Source: Haloplanus aerogenes (lineage in GTDB: Archaea; Halobacteriota; Halobacteria; Halobacteriales; Haloferacaceae). Taken from it: a DNA stretch of 64,000 bases. A program made the translations under genes and the position numbers. This document shows, one piece after another, positions 8,217 through 19,400 of the stretch. A model generated the notes under the pieces. The model saw nothing but the letters and a program-made list of their open reading frames with translations. It made no database searches and had not been told where the DNA came from. Within the stretch, counting starts at the first letter, position 1; the number at the start of each line of letters is the position of its first letter. Location of the stretch: NCBI RefSeq assembly GCF_003856835.1, contig NZ_CP034145.1, positions 1,054,001 through 1,118,000 on the forward strand, given 5' to 3'.

Positions 8217-11200
8217 TGGTCGACAGAGACTGGTTCGACGATCTCTCCGACGACTTCGAGGAGTCCGTTCGTATCGATCGAAACGAGCGCGATCACCGTG
8301 AACGGGCGATTCAGTCGTACCATATGACAGCCGACTCTCGGCGGTTCATCCAGGATTTTGTCGACCGGATGCTCGACCGAGCAGACGATATGCGGACTGG
8401 CTCTAACTACTGGCTATACGGCTACTACGGGAGTGGGAAGAGCCACCTGCTGACGGTCCTCGACGGGCTACTAGATACAGATTGGCTTGAGGGAAAGCAG
8501 GATACGGTCTGGTCCGACCTAGCTGGGGATACTCGTGACGAGACGTTGGACCAGTTGCGTGACCACTGGCGGGAGATCCACGAGGAATACTACGTCATCC
8601 CGATCTCGGTCAATCTGCTAAAGTACCAAGGGCAGAAGCAACGGAGCTTCAGCGAGATCGTCCTCAGACACGCACATCGGGATCCCGACCTGACCGGCGT
8701 CAGCGATGACATCTCGAGAGGGTTGTCTTCACAGCTCGATGTCGCCTACTTTGAGAAATGGTTCCGTACGACCGAGGCATGGCCCGAACGTCAGGACCGT
8801 GCCGAAGCAGTGCTCGAGGGGACGACAGGCTCGTCCCGTGGATACGATTGGGAGACGGATGGGCTTTGGAAGGATATCCAGCAGTACGGCGCACTGGCAG
8901 ATGTCGTTCTCCCTCGGCTCTTCGAGGACGTCAATGGGACGATCGATGGCTATGCTGACTTGAAGCCGTCGGCTATCGACGCCGAGGAGACGGTGAGTAG
9001 GCTCGAAAAGCTCCGGGCTGAGAGAGAAAAGGAGCATAACCAACCAGTGAAACTCGTATTGCTGCTCGACGAAGTGAGCCTATTCATTGGGACTGACTAC
9101 GGACGTTTGACTGAACTCCAGTCCCTCGCCGAAAAGGTCGACGAGATTGCGGACGATGATATCCAGTTGGTTGTAACCGCCCAAGCAAACATCGAAGACA
9201 CGCAACCGGGGTTTGCCGCACACGGGGCAGACTTCTCCATTCTCAAGGACCGCTTCCCACACCGATACCAGCTTCCGAGCAAACACGTCGGTGATATCGC
9301 AAAGCGCCGTCTCTTCGAGAAATCCGAATCCGGGGAGAGGGCAGTTCGTGATATACTCGAGGAGGCGTCGGTGAAACCGGCCGAATCACTAGTCTACAAC
9401 GACATCAAACAGAACACGAAACCGCCACTCGACAGCATCGACGAAGCGACACTCGTCGAGTTCTACCCGTTCTTACCCTATCACGCACCGATCTTCCTCG
9501 AGATTTTGTTCAACCTCCGGCAGGAGGCGAGTGACCCGGCGAAGTCTATCTTCTCTGGAACCGCTCGTGCGATACTCGCACTGATGCACAACCTTCTGCA
9601 GTCGTGGATCGAGGAAGACGAACCGGATCACGTCATCTCTCTCGTCGATCTCTACGAGCAGATCGAGCCGGAACTCCGAGAGATACTCACGCAGGATATG
9701 CGGGTCATCGAGGGCACTCGGAGTGGGGGGGACGACGACGAGGTTCTTGTAGAGAACGAGGCTGTCGACGAACTCGATGCGAGCCGCGGAATCGCTGATG
9801 AGGTTCGAGACGGTGAGTTGGAACCGTTCGATCTCAAGGTGGCGAAGGCCGTGTTACTGCTGCAGCACGTCCACGACATCGTTCCACTCGACGAGGGGAA
9901 CATCGCTGTCTCCGTGATGTCGGACCTCAATGGACGTTCCTGGATCAGTACGCAAAACCGAGTCGAGGAGTCGCTCGACCGACTCCAGAAGTTCATCCGG
10001 CCAAACGAAGACGAGAGCGGTGCGCGTTACCGGTTCGCCACCCAGGAAGAGCGTCTCATCTACGACGAGGCGGAAGACAACGAGCGCAACCCCGACTGGG
10101 ATGCCGTACTGGACACGCTGGACGAGCATCTCTGGGGCCGCATCACCCAGGATCTCTCGCTCCCGGATTCGGTACCATACGGTGATTCCGGCGAGGAATA
10201 CCCCGTCACGTATGGGTTCGGTATCGACGGAACCGAGTTCGAGACGACTGTCGATGCGGAGGGAGGGCTCGACGTATCTATCGAGATTCGAGGAGTTCGC
10301 CCAGATGCAACCGCGGACAATGGTGATGGAGAGACGCTGTACTGGTCGATCGATACTGATGGGCTGGACGATCTTCGAAAACACCTGGTGCGGTGGTGGG
10401 CGCTCCGGGACGCGATCTCGACCCACACGACGCCACCTGCCGTCGAACGAGACCTCTCCCGACGAGCCAGCACCGTTCGGAGCAAGCTCGTAAGCGCGAT
10501 GGGGGGTGGCTCGTACACGGTGAAGGACCGAACGGACATCGGCGGACTCTCGAAAGCGGTACAGACCGCCGTCGATCTCGGTTATCCCGACGACTTCCAC
10601 CCGATGATGCTGCAGGTGACAGACGACCGCCTGCAGGAGTTAGCAGAACTCTCGCCCGACGACCCACTCCCGGCGTGGGCGCACACGATACAGGTGCCGT
10701 CGTCGGACCCGTCTGCCAGTCAGGGCAAGAAGACGATCCAGAGCAACGTGATGGCGCTGACGGGCAGGCAGCTGAAAGATCGCGACGACGGGCTCAACCT
10801 GAACACGGTACTTGACGGAATCGTCTCGAAGAAGCCGTTCTACGACGAGACGCGACCGGCGCTCTGTGCGATCATCTGGGGGTTCTGCCGAGAAGGACGC
10901 CTGGTTCCCGTCGACGAAGACGGGAACACGCTTGAGAATGAAGCCGTCCTCGACCAGGACACCCTCTCGACGACGAGGCTCAAGCTACTCCCACGCGAGC
11001 CGATCGGGAACCTCCTCGAAGATGGTGGCTTCAAAGAAACGACGGAAACGGTAGCAGACGGACTCATCAACCTCCAGGAAGCGAACCAACGGTTACGGTC
11101 GTCACTCACCGGGTTGCGAGAGGACGTTCAGTTGGTCGTCGCTACCGACGTTCACTCAGATGCCGTCTCCGGGTTACTCGACTCGTTTATCGAAGCCCTG

Positions 11201-11992
11201 TCCGACCGTATCGACGCCACGTCCGACCGATTAACCGTGGTTCGGTCACAGGGCGATGGACTCGGAGCGGCAATCGAGCAGACAAACGAAGCGCAGGAGT
11301 GGTTCGACGAAGTTAGGGACGTCTGGAATCGGCGACTCGAGTCACTCTACCGGTTCGATGCACAGCTTACCGCGGCGGATGCTCGATTCGAATGGATCGA
11401 CGAGGATGTACAGTCGTCCGCCGCCTCTCAGCGCGAAGCTCTCGAGTCCTTCCAGGGTGACTGGTGGACGACTGACGGCTGGAAAGCACTCGTAGGAACG
11501 ACGACGACCGGACTCGACGAGGGGATTCAGGAGCTGTGGGATATCTACGTCGCTGCACAGGGCATTCCCGACCTCGTCGGACGTGTCGCAGAGCATCCGT
11601 GGGTGATTCCCGCCACAGAATTGCCCGCAGGAGTGCAGAGAGCGTTCGAGCGGACGTACATCACGCCGTACCGAGAGCTTCGACAGTGGTACGAAACGAT
11701 CGACGAGGCGATGTCGTCGCTCTCGGCAGATGACGAGGACACCCTCGTTTCAGCGGCGGACAACTTCGCTGGTGCGGAACCACTTGCTGAGGCAATAGAT
11801 CACGACGTGGAAGAACTCGACTCTCGACTCGACCGACTTACCGAAATCGTTGATGACCGGACGCCTGACGACGTCGACCAGATCGGTATGCTCCCTGACG
11901 ACCGTCAGACGATACAGAAACGACTCGAACGGCTCGTCGAAGAACGAGACTTGGACATCGAAACTACGGACTCGGGGGTGATCGTCCGATGA
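8216..11992 (+). CDS. brxC: BrxC/PglY-type P-loop ATPase, first copy
   Basis: A 1258-residue P-loop NTPase. Walker A is GYYGSGKSHLL at residues 69-79 and Walker B is LVLLLDEVSLFIG with Asp285 and Glu286; an arginine-rich region follows (TAQANIEDTQ, KDRFPHRYQLP), as in BrxC/PglY. The C-terminal half is a long acidic helical region with likely coiled coils around the final 200 residues. BrxC is an essential ATPase of BREX and is thought to act with the methylase and PglZ; it resembles Orc/Cdc6-like AAA+ ATPases in outline. The start at 8216 overlaps the brxA stop (TGATG), and the stop overlaps the brxB start by four bases. A second copy lies after brxB; the two are distant paralogues that keep Walker A at the same distance from the start. 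Confidence 0.88.
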   Translation: MVDRDWFDDLSDDFEESVRIDRNERDHRERAIQSYHMTADSRRFIQDFVDRMLDRADDMRTGSNYWLYGYYGSGKSHLLTVLDGLLDTDWLEGKQDTVWSDLAGDTRDETLDQLRDHWREIHEEYYVIPISVNLLKYQGQKQRSFSEIVLRHAHRDPDLTGVSDDISRGLSSQLDVAYFEKWFRTTEAWPERQDRAEAVLEGTTGSSRGYDWETDGLWKDIQQYGALADVVLPRLFEDVNGTIDGYADLKPSAIDAEETVSRLEKLRAEREKEHNQPVKLVLLLDEVSLFIGTDYGRLTELQSLAEKVDEIADDDIQLVVTAQANIEDTQPGFAAHGADFSILKDRFPHRYQLPSKHVGDIAKRRLFEKSESGERAVRDILEEASVKPAESLVYNDIKQNTKPPLDSIDEATLVEFYPFLPYHAPIFLEILFNLRQEASDPAKSIFSGTARAILALMHNLLQSWIEEDEPDHVISLVDLYEQIEPELREILTQDMRVIEGTRSGGDDDEVLVENEAVDELDASRGIADEVRDGELEPFDLKVAKAVLLLQHVHDIVPLDEGNIAVSVMSDLNGRSWISTQNRVEESLDRLQKFIRPNEDESGARYRFATQEERLIYDEAEDNERNPDWDAVLDTLDEHLWGRITQDLSLPDSVPYGDSGEEYPVTYGFGIDGTEFETTVDAEGGLDVSIEIRGVRPDATADNGDGETLYWSIDTDGLDDLRKHLVRWWALRDAISTHTTPPAVERDLSRRASTVRSKLVSAMGGGSYTVKDRTDIGGLSKAVQTAVDLGYPDDFHPMMLQVTDDRLQELAELSPDDPLPAWAHTIQVPSSDPSASQGKKTIQSNVMALTGRQLKDRDDGLNLNTVLDGIVSKKPFYDETRPALCAIIWGFCREGRLVPVDEDGNTLENEAVLDQDTLSTTRLKLLPREPIGNLLEDGGFKETTETVADGLINLQEANQRLRSSLTGLREDVQLVVATDVHSDAVSGLLDSFIEALSDRIDATSDRLTVVRSQGDGLGAAIEQTNEAQEWFDEVRDVWNRRLESLYRFDAQLTAADARFEWIDEDVQSSAASQREALESFQGDWWTTDGWKALVGTTTTGLDEGIQELWDIYVAAQGIPDLVGRVAEHPWVIPATELPAGVQRAFERTYITPYRELRQWYETIDEAMSSLSADDEDTLVSAADNFAGAEPLAEAIDHDVEELDSRLDRLTEIVDDRTPDDVDQIGMLPDDRQTIQKRLERLVEERDLDIETTDSGVIVR

Positions 11993-12579
11993 CGACCTCC
12001 CCGTATCGAGCGTTCAAAGAGAAACTCTGCACGTTCGCAAAAGGTCAGGCGGGTATCCGTAATCCGTTCGTTATTGCGGCTGTCGACCCCGCGATCGAAC
12101 ATCGAACTGCGAACCGACTCGATGCATGGGCGATCGGGACTGACGAGTTCCCAATCATCGATGAGGGCGTCTCCGTCCAACCGATCTGGCTCGACGAGCT
12201 GCTCCCACAGACCAAAGTGTACAATCTGTGCGTCGCGCTCGGAAGCGAGACGAGCCCGGAACGAATCGAGGGGACGATGCAGGACCGCCTCGCCGAAGAA
12301 CTCGTTCAGGAGATGAGGCAGAACGAGATCGACGGGGAACAGCTGGAGCAGCAAAGCCACGTCGTCTTGCTCCTCAATCTTGGTAGCCTCTACCCGTTTA
12401 CACGTGCTTCCGAGCTCCTCGACGAACTCGATCGTTGGAACGTCAGATCGACCATCGGTATTCCGTTCCCGGGAGACGTCGTCGGTGGGAAGCTGAGCTT
12501 CTTCGGCGGCGATTCACGACACTACTATCCAGCGCACCAGATCGACGGGCAGATTCGGGAGGTGCATCTCCAACAATGA
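11989..12579 (+). CDS. brxB: BrxB (DUF1788) BREX protein
   Basis: A 196-residue product, the usual length for DUF1788. The C-terminal half is strongly family-like: LLLNLGSLYPFTRASELLDEL, IGIPFPGDVVGGKLSFFGGD and YYPAHQIDGQIREVHLQQ. BrxB is found in nearly all BREX types; its biochemical role is not settled. It starts within the ATGA overlap with the first brxC and ends within an ATGA overlap with the second, so the three genes are translationally coupled. Confidence 0.93.
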   Translation: MTTSPYRAFKEKLCTFAKGQAGIRNPFVIAAVDPAIEHRTANRLDAWAIGTDEFPIIDEGVSVQPIWLDELLPQTKVYNLCVALGSETSPERIEGTMQDRLAEELVQEMRQNEIDGEQLEQQSHVVLLLNLGSLYPFTRASELLDELDRWNVRSTIGIPFPGDVVGGKLSFFGGDSRHYYPAHQIDGQIREVHLQQ

Positions 12580-15500
12580 GTCTCAAAGGGCTATTCCGCA
12601 GCGATCCAACCCGCCAACTCGAGGAGGTCCAGAAGGTCAACGCTCGCGAGCGAGCGGAGACCGACGTTGCAGAGTTCCACGAAACGGAGAGTGCCAAGCG
12701 TGTACTCACCGAACTCGGAGACATCATCGAAACGCATCCCGGAGAGGCTGCTCGGTTCCTCTACCTCCACGCGACGTTCGGATCGGGGAAGACTCACCTG
12801 CTGAAACTGATCGGCCTCGTCGCCGACAGTGAGTCCGAGTTCGCGCATCTGGGGGACACGTTGGCGGAGCAGTGGCCCGGATTCGACAACCTGGCGCACT
12901 CGATCGACGCGTCACACGTCGACCGGCTCAAGCCGGTGTTCCTGAACCTCCTCGATCGCGACGCCTCGAAGGAGCCGCCGCTCCCGTTCCTCATCTTCGA
13001 GGCAATCGGTCGCGAGCTCGGCTATCCGACCGACCCGAACTGGCTGTTGGAGTGGGCCTGGACCGTCGATATGGAGTACGACGGAGTCTGGGAGACCATC
13101 ACGTCGGGCGAGCGGGGCCAAGAGTTCGACGACGTGCTCGAAGAGCGTGCATCCCTGCGAAAGTGGCTCTACGAGACGCTCCCATCGATGTCGGAGACGA
13201 CGGGAACGGACCTCGACAGTCGGGACGGCGTGAAAGCGTCCATCGAACGAGCGGAGGACGAAGTGGAGCCCGAGTCGTTCGACCCAGCGGAACTGGTCGA
13301 CCGAGTCGAGACGATTACTGACTCACTGAACGAGGACGGACCACACAGCGAGCTCTTACTGGGCCTCGACGAGGTGGCGCTGTTCGTCGGCGACAGTCGG
13401 CATCGCTATCGTGAGTTCGAGGAGACGATGGAAGCGCTCCAGCACGGGCCGAATCCGGTCGTCGTCACGACTGGACAGTACTCGCTGCCTGCGACACGGG
13501 AAAGTCTCATCGGCGAACCCCTCGAAGACCACTGGACACATCAGCAGGTGCCGCTCGAAGGTGCTGATACGGAGATCATCGTCCGAAAGCGGTGGCTGCA
13601 GAAAGACGGGGCTGGCACCGAACGTGTCTCGTCGCTCATCTCATCGATGCCAGATCTCTCGCTGGAGACGTATGCACCAGTCGGGAGTGCCGATCCCGAC
13701 GCGGTCGAGTCCTATCCCTTCCGCGAGTACGACCTGACCCTGCTGCGAAAGGTGATGCAGGAGCTGATCACACAGGGCCGGGCCACGGATCGCGATTACA
13801 TTCAGGGTCGTGCACTCCTGGTGCTGGTGCGATCGCTGTTCACCAAGTTCGGCTGGGCGGATGCCGAGGAGGGCGAGCTGGTCACGTGGGACGAGCTGTT
13901 CGACCTCCTCGTCGAGGAGACGACCTACGTCCCACTGTGGGTCCAGGAGATGCTCGAGAACACGCTGATTCCGACGTTCGATGGGAACGAAGGCGCGTGG
14001 GAAGTTCGTGTGTCGAAGGCACTGTACCTCCTGAACCAGACGCCCGCTGTCCCAGCGACGCCGGAGAATCTGGGGCGACTGATGCTCGCTGACGTCGACG
14101 CGTCGGTCGATAGCGCAGTCGAGGAGACACAGTCTGCGCTGAACACGCTCGTCGACAAGCGCAAGGTGCTCACGGAGACCAACGACAAGGGCGACGAGGT
14201 GTACACGCTAGTCTCCGAGGAACAGGAGAGTGTCCTCAGCCGAGCGCAGACGAAGGCCGAGCAGATCTCGCCACACCAGCTCTCCGCCTGGCTCGAGACC
14301 CGACTTCGAGAGACCGACGACTTCTTCCGGAGTGACGGCACGCTTCACGACGCCGATATCGGGGACGAGCGCCTCGTCCCGCTTCGGTACGAGTACTCTA
14401 TCCTCGATCCGGTCGACCGAGCACCAAAGACCGAGTACGACGCGGTTCGAGTTCGTGTCCTTGCAGACGACCCAGAGACCGTTACGGAGCAGGTCGAGAC
14501 CTGGCAGGACGTGAACGACGGCCGAGACGGTGGTGAACACATCCTCATCTCGATCGACGTCCCGGAATCGACGCTGGACCGAATTCGGAACGTCATCGGG
14601 ATGAGTCAGGTGCTCGAGGAGGAAACGGAGAGTCACGAGGAACTAGAGCGCGAGCACCGGACGGACAAGCGACGGCTGGAATCGTCCGTCAGCGACCTGC
14701 TGGAGAACGCGTCAGTCTACACGGTTCACGACTACGAGGGAGAACGACCTACCGTCCTCGGCGAGGTCGTCGAAGCGCAGGTACAGGCGGTCTTCGGTTC
14801 GACCCGAAAAGTGCTCTCGCGCCCGCTCGTCGAGGTCGACGACGCGAAGGAGCTGGCGCAATTCTTCCGGGGCAGCGGTAGCTGGCCGCTCGCCGACGCC
14901 GACGCCGTGATGCTGGGTGTGGATACCTCGACCGCATCGATCGCGGATACCGGCTGGTGTCGGGCGTTCATCGACGAGTACGAGTCGAAGACCGCTGTGG
15001 ACGTCGAGACGTTGCTCCAGCAGACACGGACGGCGAACGGCGACTACCGGGGGACGCCACAGGAGTCGATTGCGGCGTTGCTCATCACACTGGCCACCTC
15101 GAACGAGACGGTCGCACTCAAGCAGGACACGGACTACGTGACCGATCCTGCGGCGATCGGTCGGCAGGTCCGGACGAAGGGTGGGCTCACCTCGCTCCAG
15201 GTGCGGTTTGGCGTCGACACGGTCGATCCCAAAGCGATTCGCAACGTGGTGTCGACGGTCCTCGGTGACGACCCCGAGGGCAACGACCCCGACGCGTGGG
15301 TGGCCGAACTCGGATCGTGGGTCGCCGACAACAGTATGCTCGTCAGGCGGACGTTCAAGGGTGTTTCACGGGAGTTCGACGTGTCTCTGGATGCCCTCGA
15401 AAGTGTGCTGTCACCAGCGTACAGTGGTGACGATATCACCACGGCAGAGCTGGTCACGGACGGCGTTCAGTCGGAGGCGGAGACGTTCGCGGATGCACGC

Positions 15501-16370
15501 GAACTCTTCGCCGCAGGAGACGGCGGGGAAACACTCTGGGACCAGTTCACCGCCGAGACCGAACTGCTGGAGGAGTGGTATCCCGGCGCGACGATCACCA
15601 GCCGAATGCAGACGACTGCGGAGAGCGGCTCTGTTCCGACGAAGACGACCGTGGCCTCGCGACTCGCGGATGCAACCGGTCATCGGGTCGACGAACTCTC
15701 GACGCAGTACCGTCGGGTGACTGGCGAGTCCGCCGACTCGACAGACCCGGACGAGATCTGTACGGAGCTGACCGAGTGGCTTCGCGAGAACGAGTCGACG
15801 GTCGACACGCTGCTCGACGATGCCACGGCTACGTTCGGTGGTGTGTCCTTCGAGGAGCTGGAGTCGGTTTTCGAAGTCGCATGGACCGATCGGCTGATCG
15901 GAGAGCCCGAACTCGTCGACCCGGTGGTCACACAGCAGGCCACGGCGTACGAGCAGGCCCGAGAGATACTTCGGGGCGACCCGAGCCCGTGGGCGCAGTT
16001 AGAAGCCAGAGCGGAGACGCTCCGTGCCGACCATCCAGAATCGCCGACGACGAAGGCCATCGACTCGACGCTGGGTGCAGCACGGCCGGTCTCACTCGAG
16101 GAAGTTCGACGACTCCTCGCCATGCCGGTTATCGGTGGGGACGACATCTGGACGGAACTCCAACGTGTCGCCGAAGAGCTCCGGCAGGAGCTTCCGAACG
16201 CCGACGTCACTGACGACGTGACGGGGGTAGTCGACGCGGACGACCGGCCGACCGACGAACGAGCGACGGAACTTCTGGACGAGTCCGAGAAACTGCTGGC
16301 CCGAATCCGCGAGGTCAGAGCGGCACTGGACGACGTCGACGACGGCGATATCGTATTGATCGAAGAGTAG
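12576..16370 (+). CDS. brxC: BrxC/PglY-type P-loop ATPase, second copy
   Basis: A 1264-residue P-loop ATPase. Walker A ATFGSGKTHLL lies at residues 66-76 (Lys72) and Walker B is LLLGLDEVALFVG with Asp265 and Glu266. It starts at the ATG at 12576, overlapping brxB; the open frame to 12435 is only an extension into brxB. The rest is long, acidic and mainly helical, with repeated charged helices after residue 600. It shares layout with the first copy but little sequence, so the duplication is old and the two may form a hetero-oligomer or have separate tasks; that is inference. Two BrxC/PglY copies are a mark of type 5 BREX. The end of the gene is followed by a 76-base gap before pglX. Confidence 0.88.
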   Translation: MSLKGLFRSDPTRQLEEVQKVNARERAETDVAEFHETESAKRVLTELGDIIETHPGEAARFLYLHATFGSGKTHLLKLIGLVADSESEFAHLGDTLAEQWPGFDNLAHSIDASHVDRLKPVFLNLLDRDASKEPPLPFLIFEAIGRELGYPTDPNWLLEWAWTVDMEYDGVWETITSGERGQEFDDVLEERASLRKWLYETLPSMSETTGTDLDSRDGVKASIERAEDEVEPESFDPAELVDRVETITDSLNEDGPHSELLLGLDEVALFVGDSRHRYREFEETMEALQHGPNPVVVTTGQYSLPATRESLIGEPLEDHWTHQQVPLEGADTEIIVRKRWLQKDGAGTERVSSLISSMPDLSLETYAPVGSADPDAVESYPFREYDLTLLRKVMQELITQGRATDRDYIQGRALLVLVRSLFTKFGWADAEEGELVTWDELFDLLVEETTYVPLWVQEMLENTLIPTFDGNEGAWEVRVSKALYLLNQTPAVPATPENLGRLMLADVDASVDSAVEETQSALNTLVDKRKVLTETNDKGDEVYTLVSEEQESVLSRAQTKAEQISPHQLSAWLETRLRETDDFFRSDGTLHDADIGDERLVPLRYEYSILDPVDRAPKTEYDAVRVRVLADDPETVTEQVETWQDVNDGRDGGEHILISIDVPESTLDRIRNVIGMSQVLEEETESHEELEREHRTDKRRLESSVSDLLENASVYTVHDYEGERPTVLGEVVEAQVQAVFGSTRKVLSRPLVEVDDAKELAQFFRGSGSWPLADADAVMLGVDTSTASIADTGWCRAFIDEYESKTAVDVETLLQQTRTANGDYRGTPQESIAALLITLATSNETVALKQDTDYVTDPAAIGRQVRTKGGLTSLQVRFGVDTVDPKAIRNVVSTVLGDDPEGNDPDAWVAELGSWVADNSMLVRRTFKGVSREFDVSLDALESVLSPAYSGDDITTAELVTDGVQSEAETFADARELFAAGDGGETLWDQFTAETELLEEWYPGATITSRMQTTAESGSVPTKTTVASRLADATGHRVDELSTQYRRVTGESADSTDPDEICTELTEWLRENESTVDTLLDDATATFGGVSFEELESVFEVAWTDRLIGEPELVDPVVTQQATAYEQAREILRGDPSPWAQLEARAETLRADHPESPTTKAIDSTLGAARPVSLEEVRRLLAMPVIGGDDIWTELQRVAEELRQELPNADVTDDVTGVVDADDRPTDERATELLDESEKLLARIREVRAALDDVDDGDIVLIEE

Positions 16371-16446
16371 CTATCAGGAGACGAAACCCGTCGGCAACAT
16401 TAAAGACGCTCCTGTCAGTCGGTGTTAGCATACTGGATTACGTTCG

Positions 16447-19400
16447 ATGGCAGGCGATTCACTCTCTCGACGGAAGGCACAACTGGACAAGGCCGAACGT
16501 GAACATCTCGAAGATGTCGTCGAAGCTCTCCGCGAGCGCGTCGAGGACAACGTCCGATATCAACTGACACAGAAGGGACTGGACGACGAGCCGGAGAATC
16601 CGGACGAGTTGGACGACGATATCCAGCACCTCGTCGAGGCGATCGACCTCGAAGCCGTCGACGGTCACACGTGGGACGAGGCGGTCGAGCAGTACGTCAC
16701 GGGTGTCGGGTACACCATCGTCAACCGTCTCGCCGCGCTGCGCTGTATGGAGGTGCGTGACTTCGTCGACGAGGAGGTCACCGTCTTCAAAGAGAACGGC
16801 CTGACGCCTGCCGCCGAGACGCTCGTCCACGAGAAGTTCTTGCTGGAGGACGAGGCGATTCTGGAAGCGTACCACAACGCCTGTGAGAGACTGGCCGACG
16901 AGATCGAGATCCTGTTCGACCCAGAGTCGGCGTACAGCCAACTCGATCCCGACGACGACACGTTCGAAGCACTCTGTCGGATGCTCGACGAGGTGCCTGA
17001 CGAAGTATGGCGTGCAGACGACGTGCTGGGGTGGGTCTACGAGTACTACAACACCAAACTACTCGACGACCTTCGACGGAAGGGTGACAGAGTTGGCCTC
17101 GATCCCGAGGACGTTCCACCGGCGAACCAGTTCTACACGCCGCACTGGGTCGTGCGGATGCTCACCGACAACTCGCTCGGGAAGCTCTACCTCGAACACA
17201 CCGGCGAGTTGCAGGACGTCGTCGAAGCGCAGGAAGCGTTCTCCCCGGACGAGCGCAAGAACCGACCACTCTCTCCCGACGAGTCACCCGATATCGCCGA
17301 TTTCTGCACCTATCTCGTTCCCTCCGAGGAGGAGGGCGAACCGACCGACTTCGACCACCCCGACGAACTGCGCGTCATCGACCCCGCCTGTGGGAGTGGC
17401 CACTTCCTGCTGTATGCCTTCGACGTGCTGGAGCGCATCTGGCGGGCCGAGACGGACCGCCCCGAGGCGGAGATTCCGCGGCAGATTCTCCAGCACAATC
17501 TCTACGGCGTCGACCTGGATATGCGGGCCTGCCAGCTCGCGGCCTTCAATCTGTATCTGAAGGGCCGGACCCGAGCCGAGGCGGAGGGTGCGGACGGGTT
17601 CGACATGCCCGAGGTCGGCATCGTCTGTGCGGACGCGAAGGTGGCCGAGATCGACGGCGTCGAGGCAGTGTTCGACGAGGTGGCTGGCGACGATCCGCAG
17701 GTCGAGAACGCGCTCCGGCGGATTCTCGACGCGTTCGAGGAGGTTCACGGTCTCGGGAGTCTGCTCGACGTGCGCGGGACGCTCGGTGATCTGTTCGAGG
17801 ACGACAGCGATGTCGGGGGCACGCAACTCACGCTGGGCGACGACCCGCGGGAGAGCCACACGCTGGGGCAGGTGCTGCACAGTCTGCGCGAGGCCGTGGA
17901 CGAACACCGGGAGTCGGATTCGTTTCTGGCGCAGGATCTGCGGAGCTTCGTGCGATTGCTGGATATTCTGGCCCAGGACTACGACGTGGCGTTGATGAAT
18001 CCGCCGTATGGCTCAAATCTCAGAATGCCTGAACAGGTTCAAGAATACACAAAATCCAAATTTGACTACCCGTCGGAATTTTATATCAATTTTTTTGAAG
18101 TCTGTGATCAGGTTGCCAAACCTAGTGGTCGAATCGGAATGCTCGTTCCTCGATCGTTCATGTTCAAGTCGAGTTTCAGGCAATTCCGAGAGGACTTCAT
18201 AGGGGAATACGGAGAATTCGACTTCCTAGCGGAGTTCGGAATTGGAATACTAGATAATGCAACGGTACGAACCGTTGGAACGGTCGTAAGATCGTCCGAG
18301 AAGGGCGCTAGTAAAGGTCGATTCATCCGACTACACGATATCGATGCCGGTAAGAAGGAAGGTATCTATTCGAAAGTCCTTAGTGAAGAGACAGACGGTG
18401 TGAAGCGGTTCTACGAAGTGCATCTGGCCGAGTTCAAGCGAATCCCCGGATCTCCACTAAGCTACTACATCCCTCATGAGATCCGTCAGTATCATCAGTC
18501 AGATGTGAAGATAGATTCATCTCATGGAGAACTTGATGCTGATTCGCTCGCTTATGCAAGGCAGGGATTGACTACTGCGAATGATGACCGATTTCTTCGC
18601 GATCACTGGGAAGTGACTGATTCTTTGTTCCACCCGATTGCGACAGGAGGATCTAACGCTTGGATTCTTCCGAGTGTGACAGAGAAGGTCGCTTGGGGCG
18701 AGAAAGGAGAGCAAATAAAACGGTCTCCCGGTTCATTCCGAACCCGAAACGAGGATCATTACGGAAAGCCGGGACTCACTTGGACATACATAAAGTCCAC
18801 TGGACGTAGATTCGGATACTTCCCTAAGAACGGAGTATATAGTAATACCGGGTTCATGCTGGTCCCGAGAGAGAATAAGTCTCTGTGGAAGATTTTGGCA
18901 GTTCTTAATTCAGACTTCTATCATGAGATTTTCCTATCTCTCAGTACTGAACGAAACTGGGACGCGGGAATCGTAGGGAGCGCACCATGGATTGACGCTA
19001 CATACTCCATCGACTTGCTTGAGGAACTGGTACAAGAACAGTATGAGTGCGTAGTATCTCTCCGAAGCAGGGACCCAAAGAGTCCTTACTACATGAGCCC
19101 CAGCCTCATTTCTGGTGAGTGTGATTCCAGTTTCTACTACGATCACGATCATATCAATCTCCTCCCTGATTGGGTAGATGTCCGCTTAGATTCGGGAATT
19201 AAAACAGCATCTATTGCAACGACTGCTCGACAAGAAGAAGTTAGAAAGAGAAAACTACAGCAGCGGTTGGAAGAAATATCTGAAAGAATAGACAGCCTTC
19301 TGTACGATGAGCTGGATATATCCGAAAATGTTCAGGAGCAAATACGTCAAGAGATCTTCCTCCGAACTGCCGAAAACCCTGACGACCGGAAGGTACCTGA

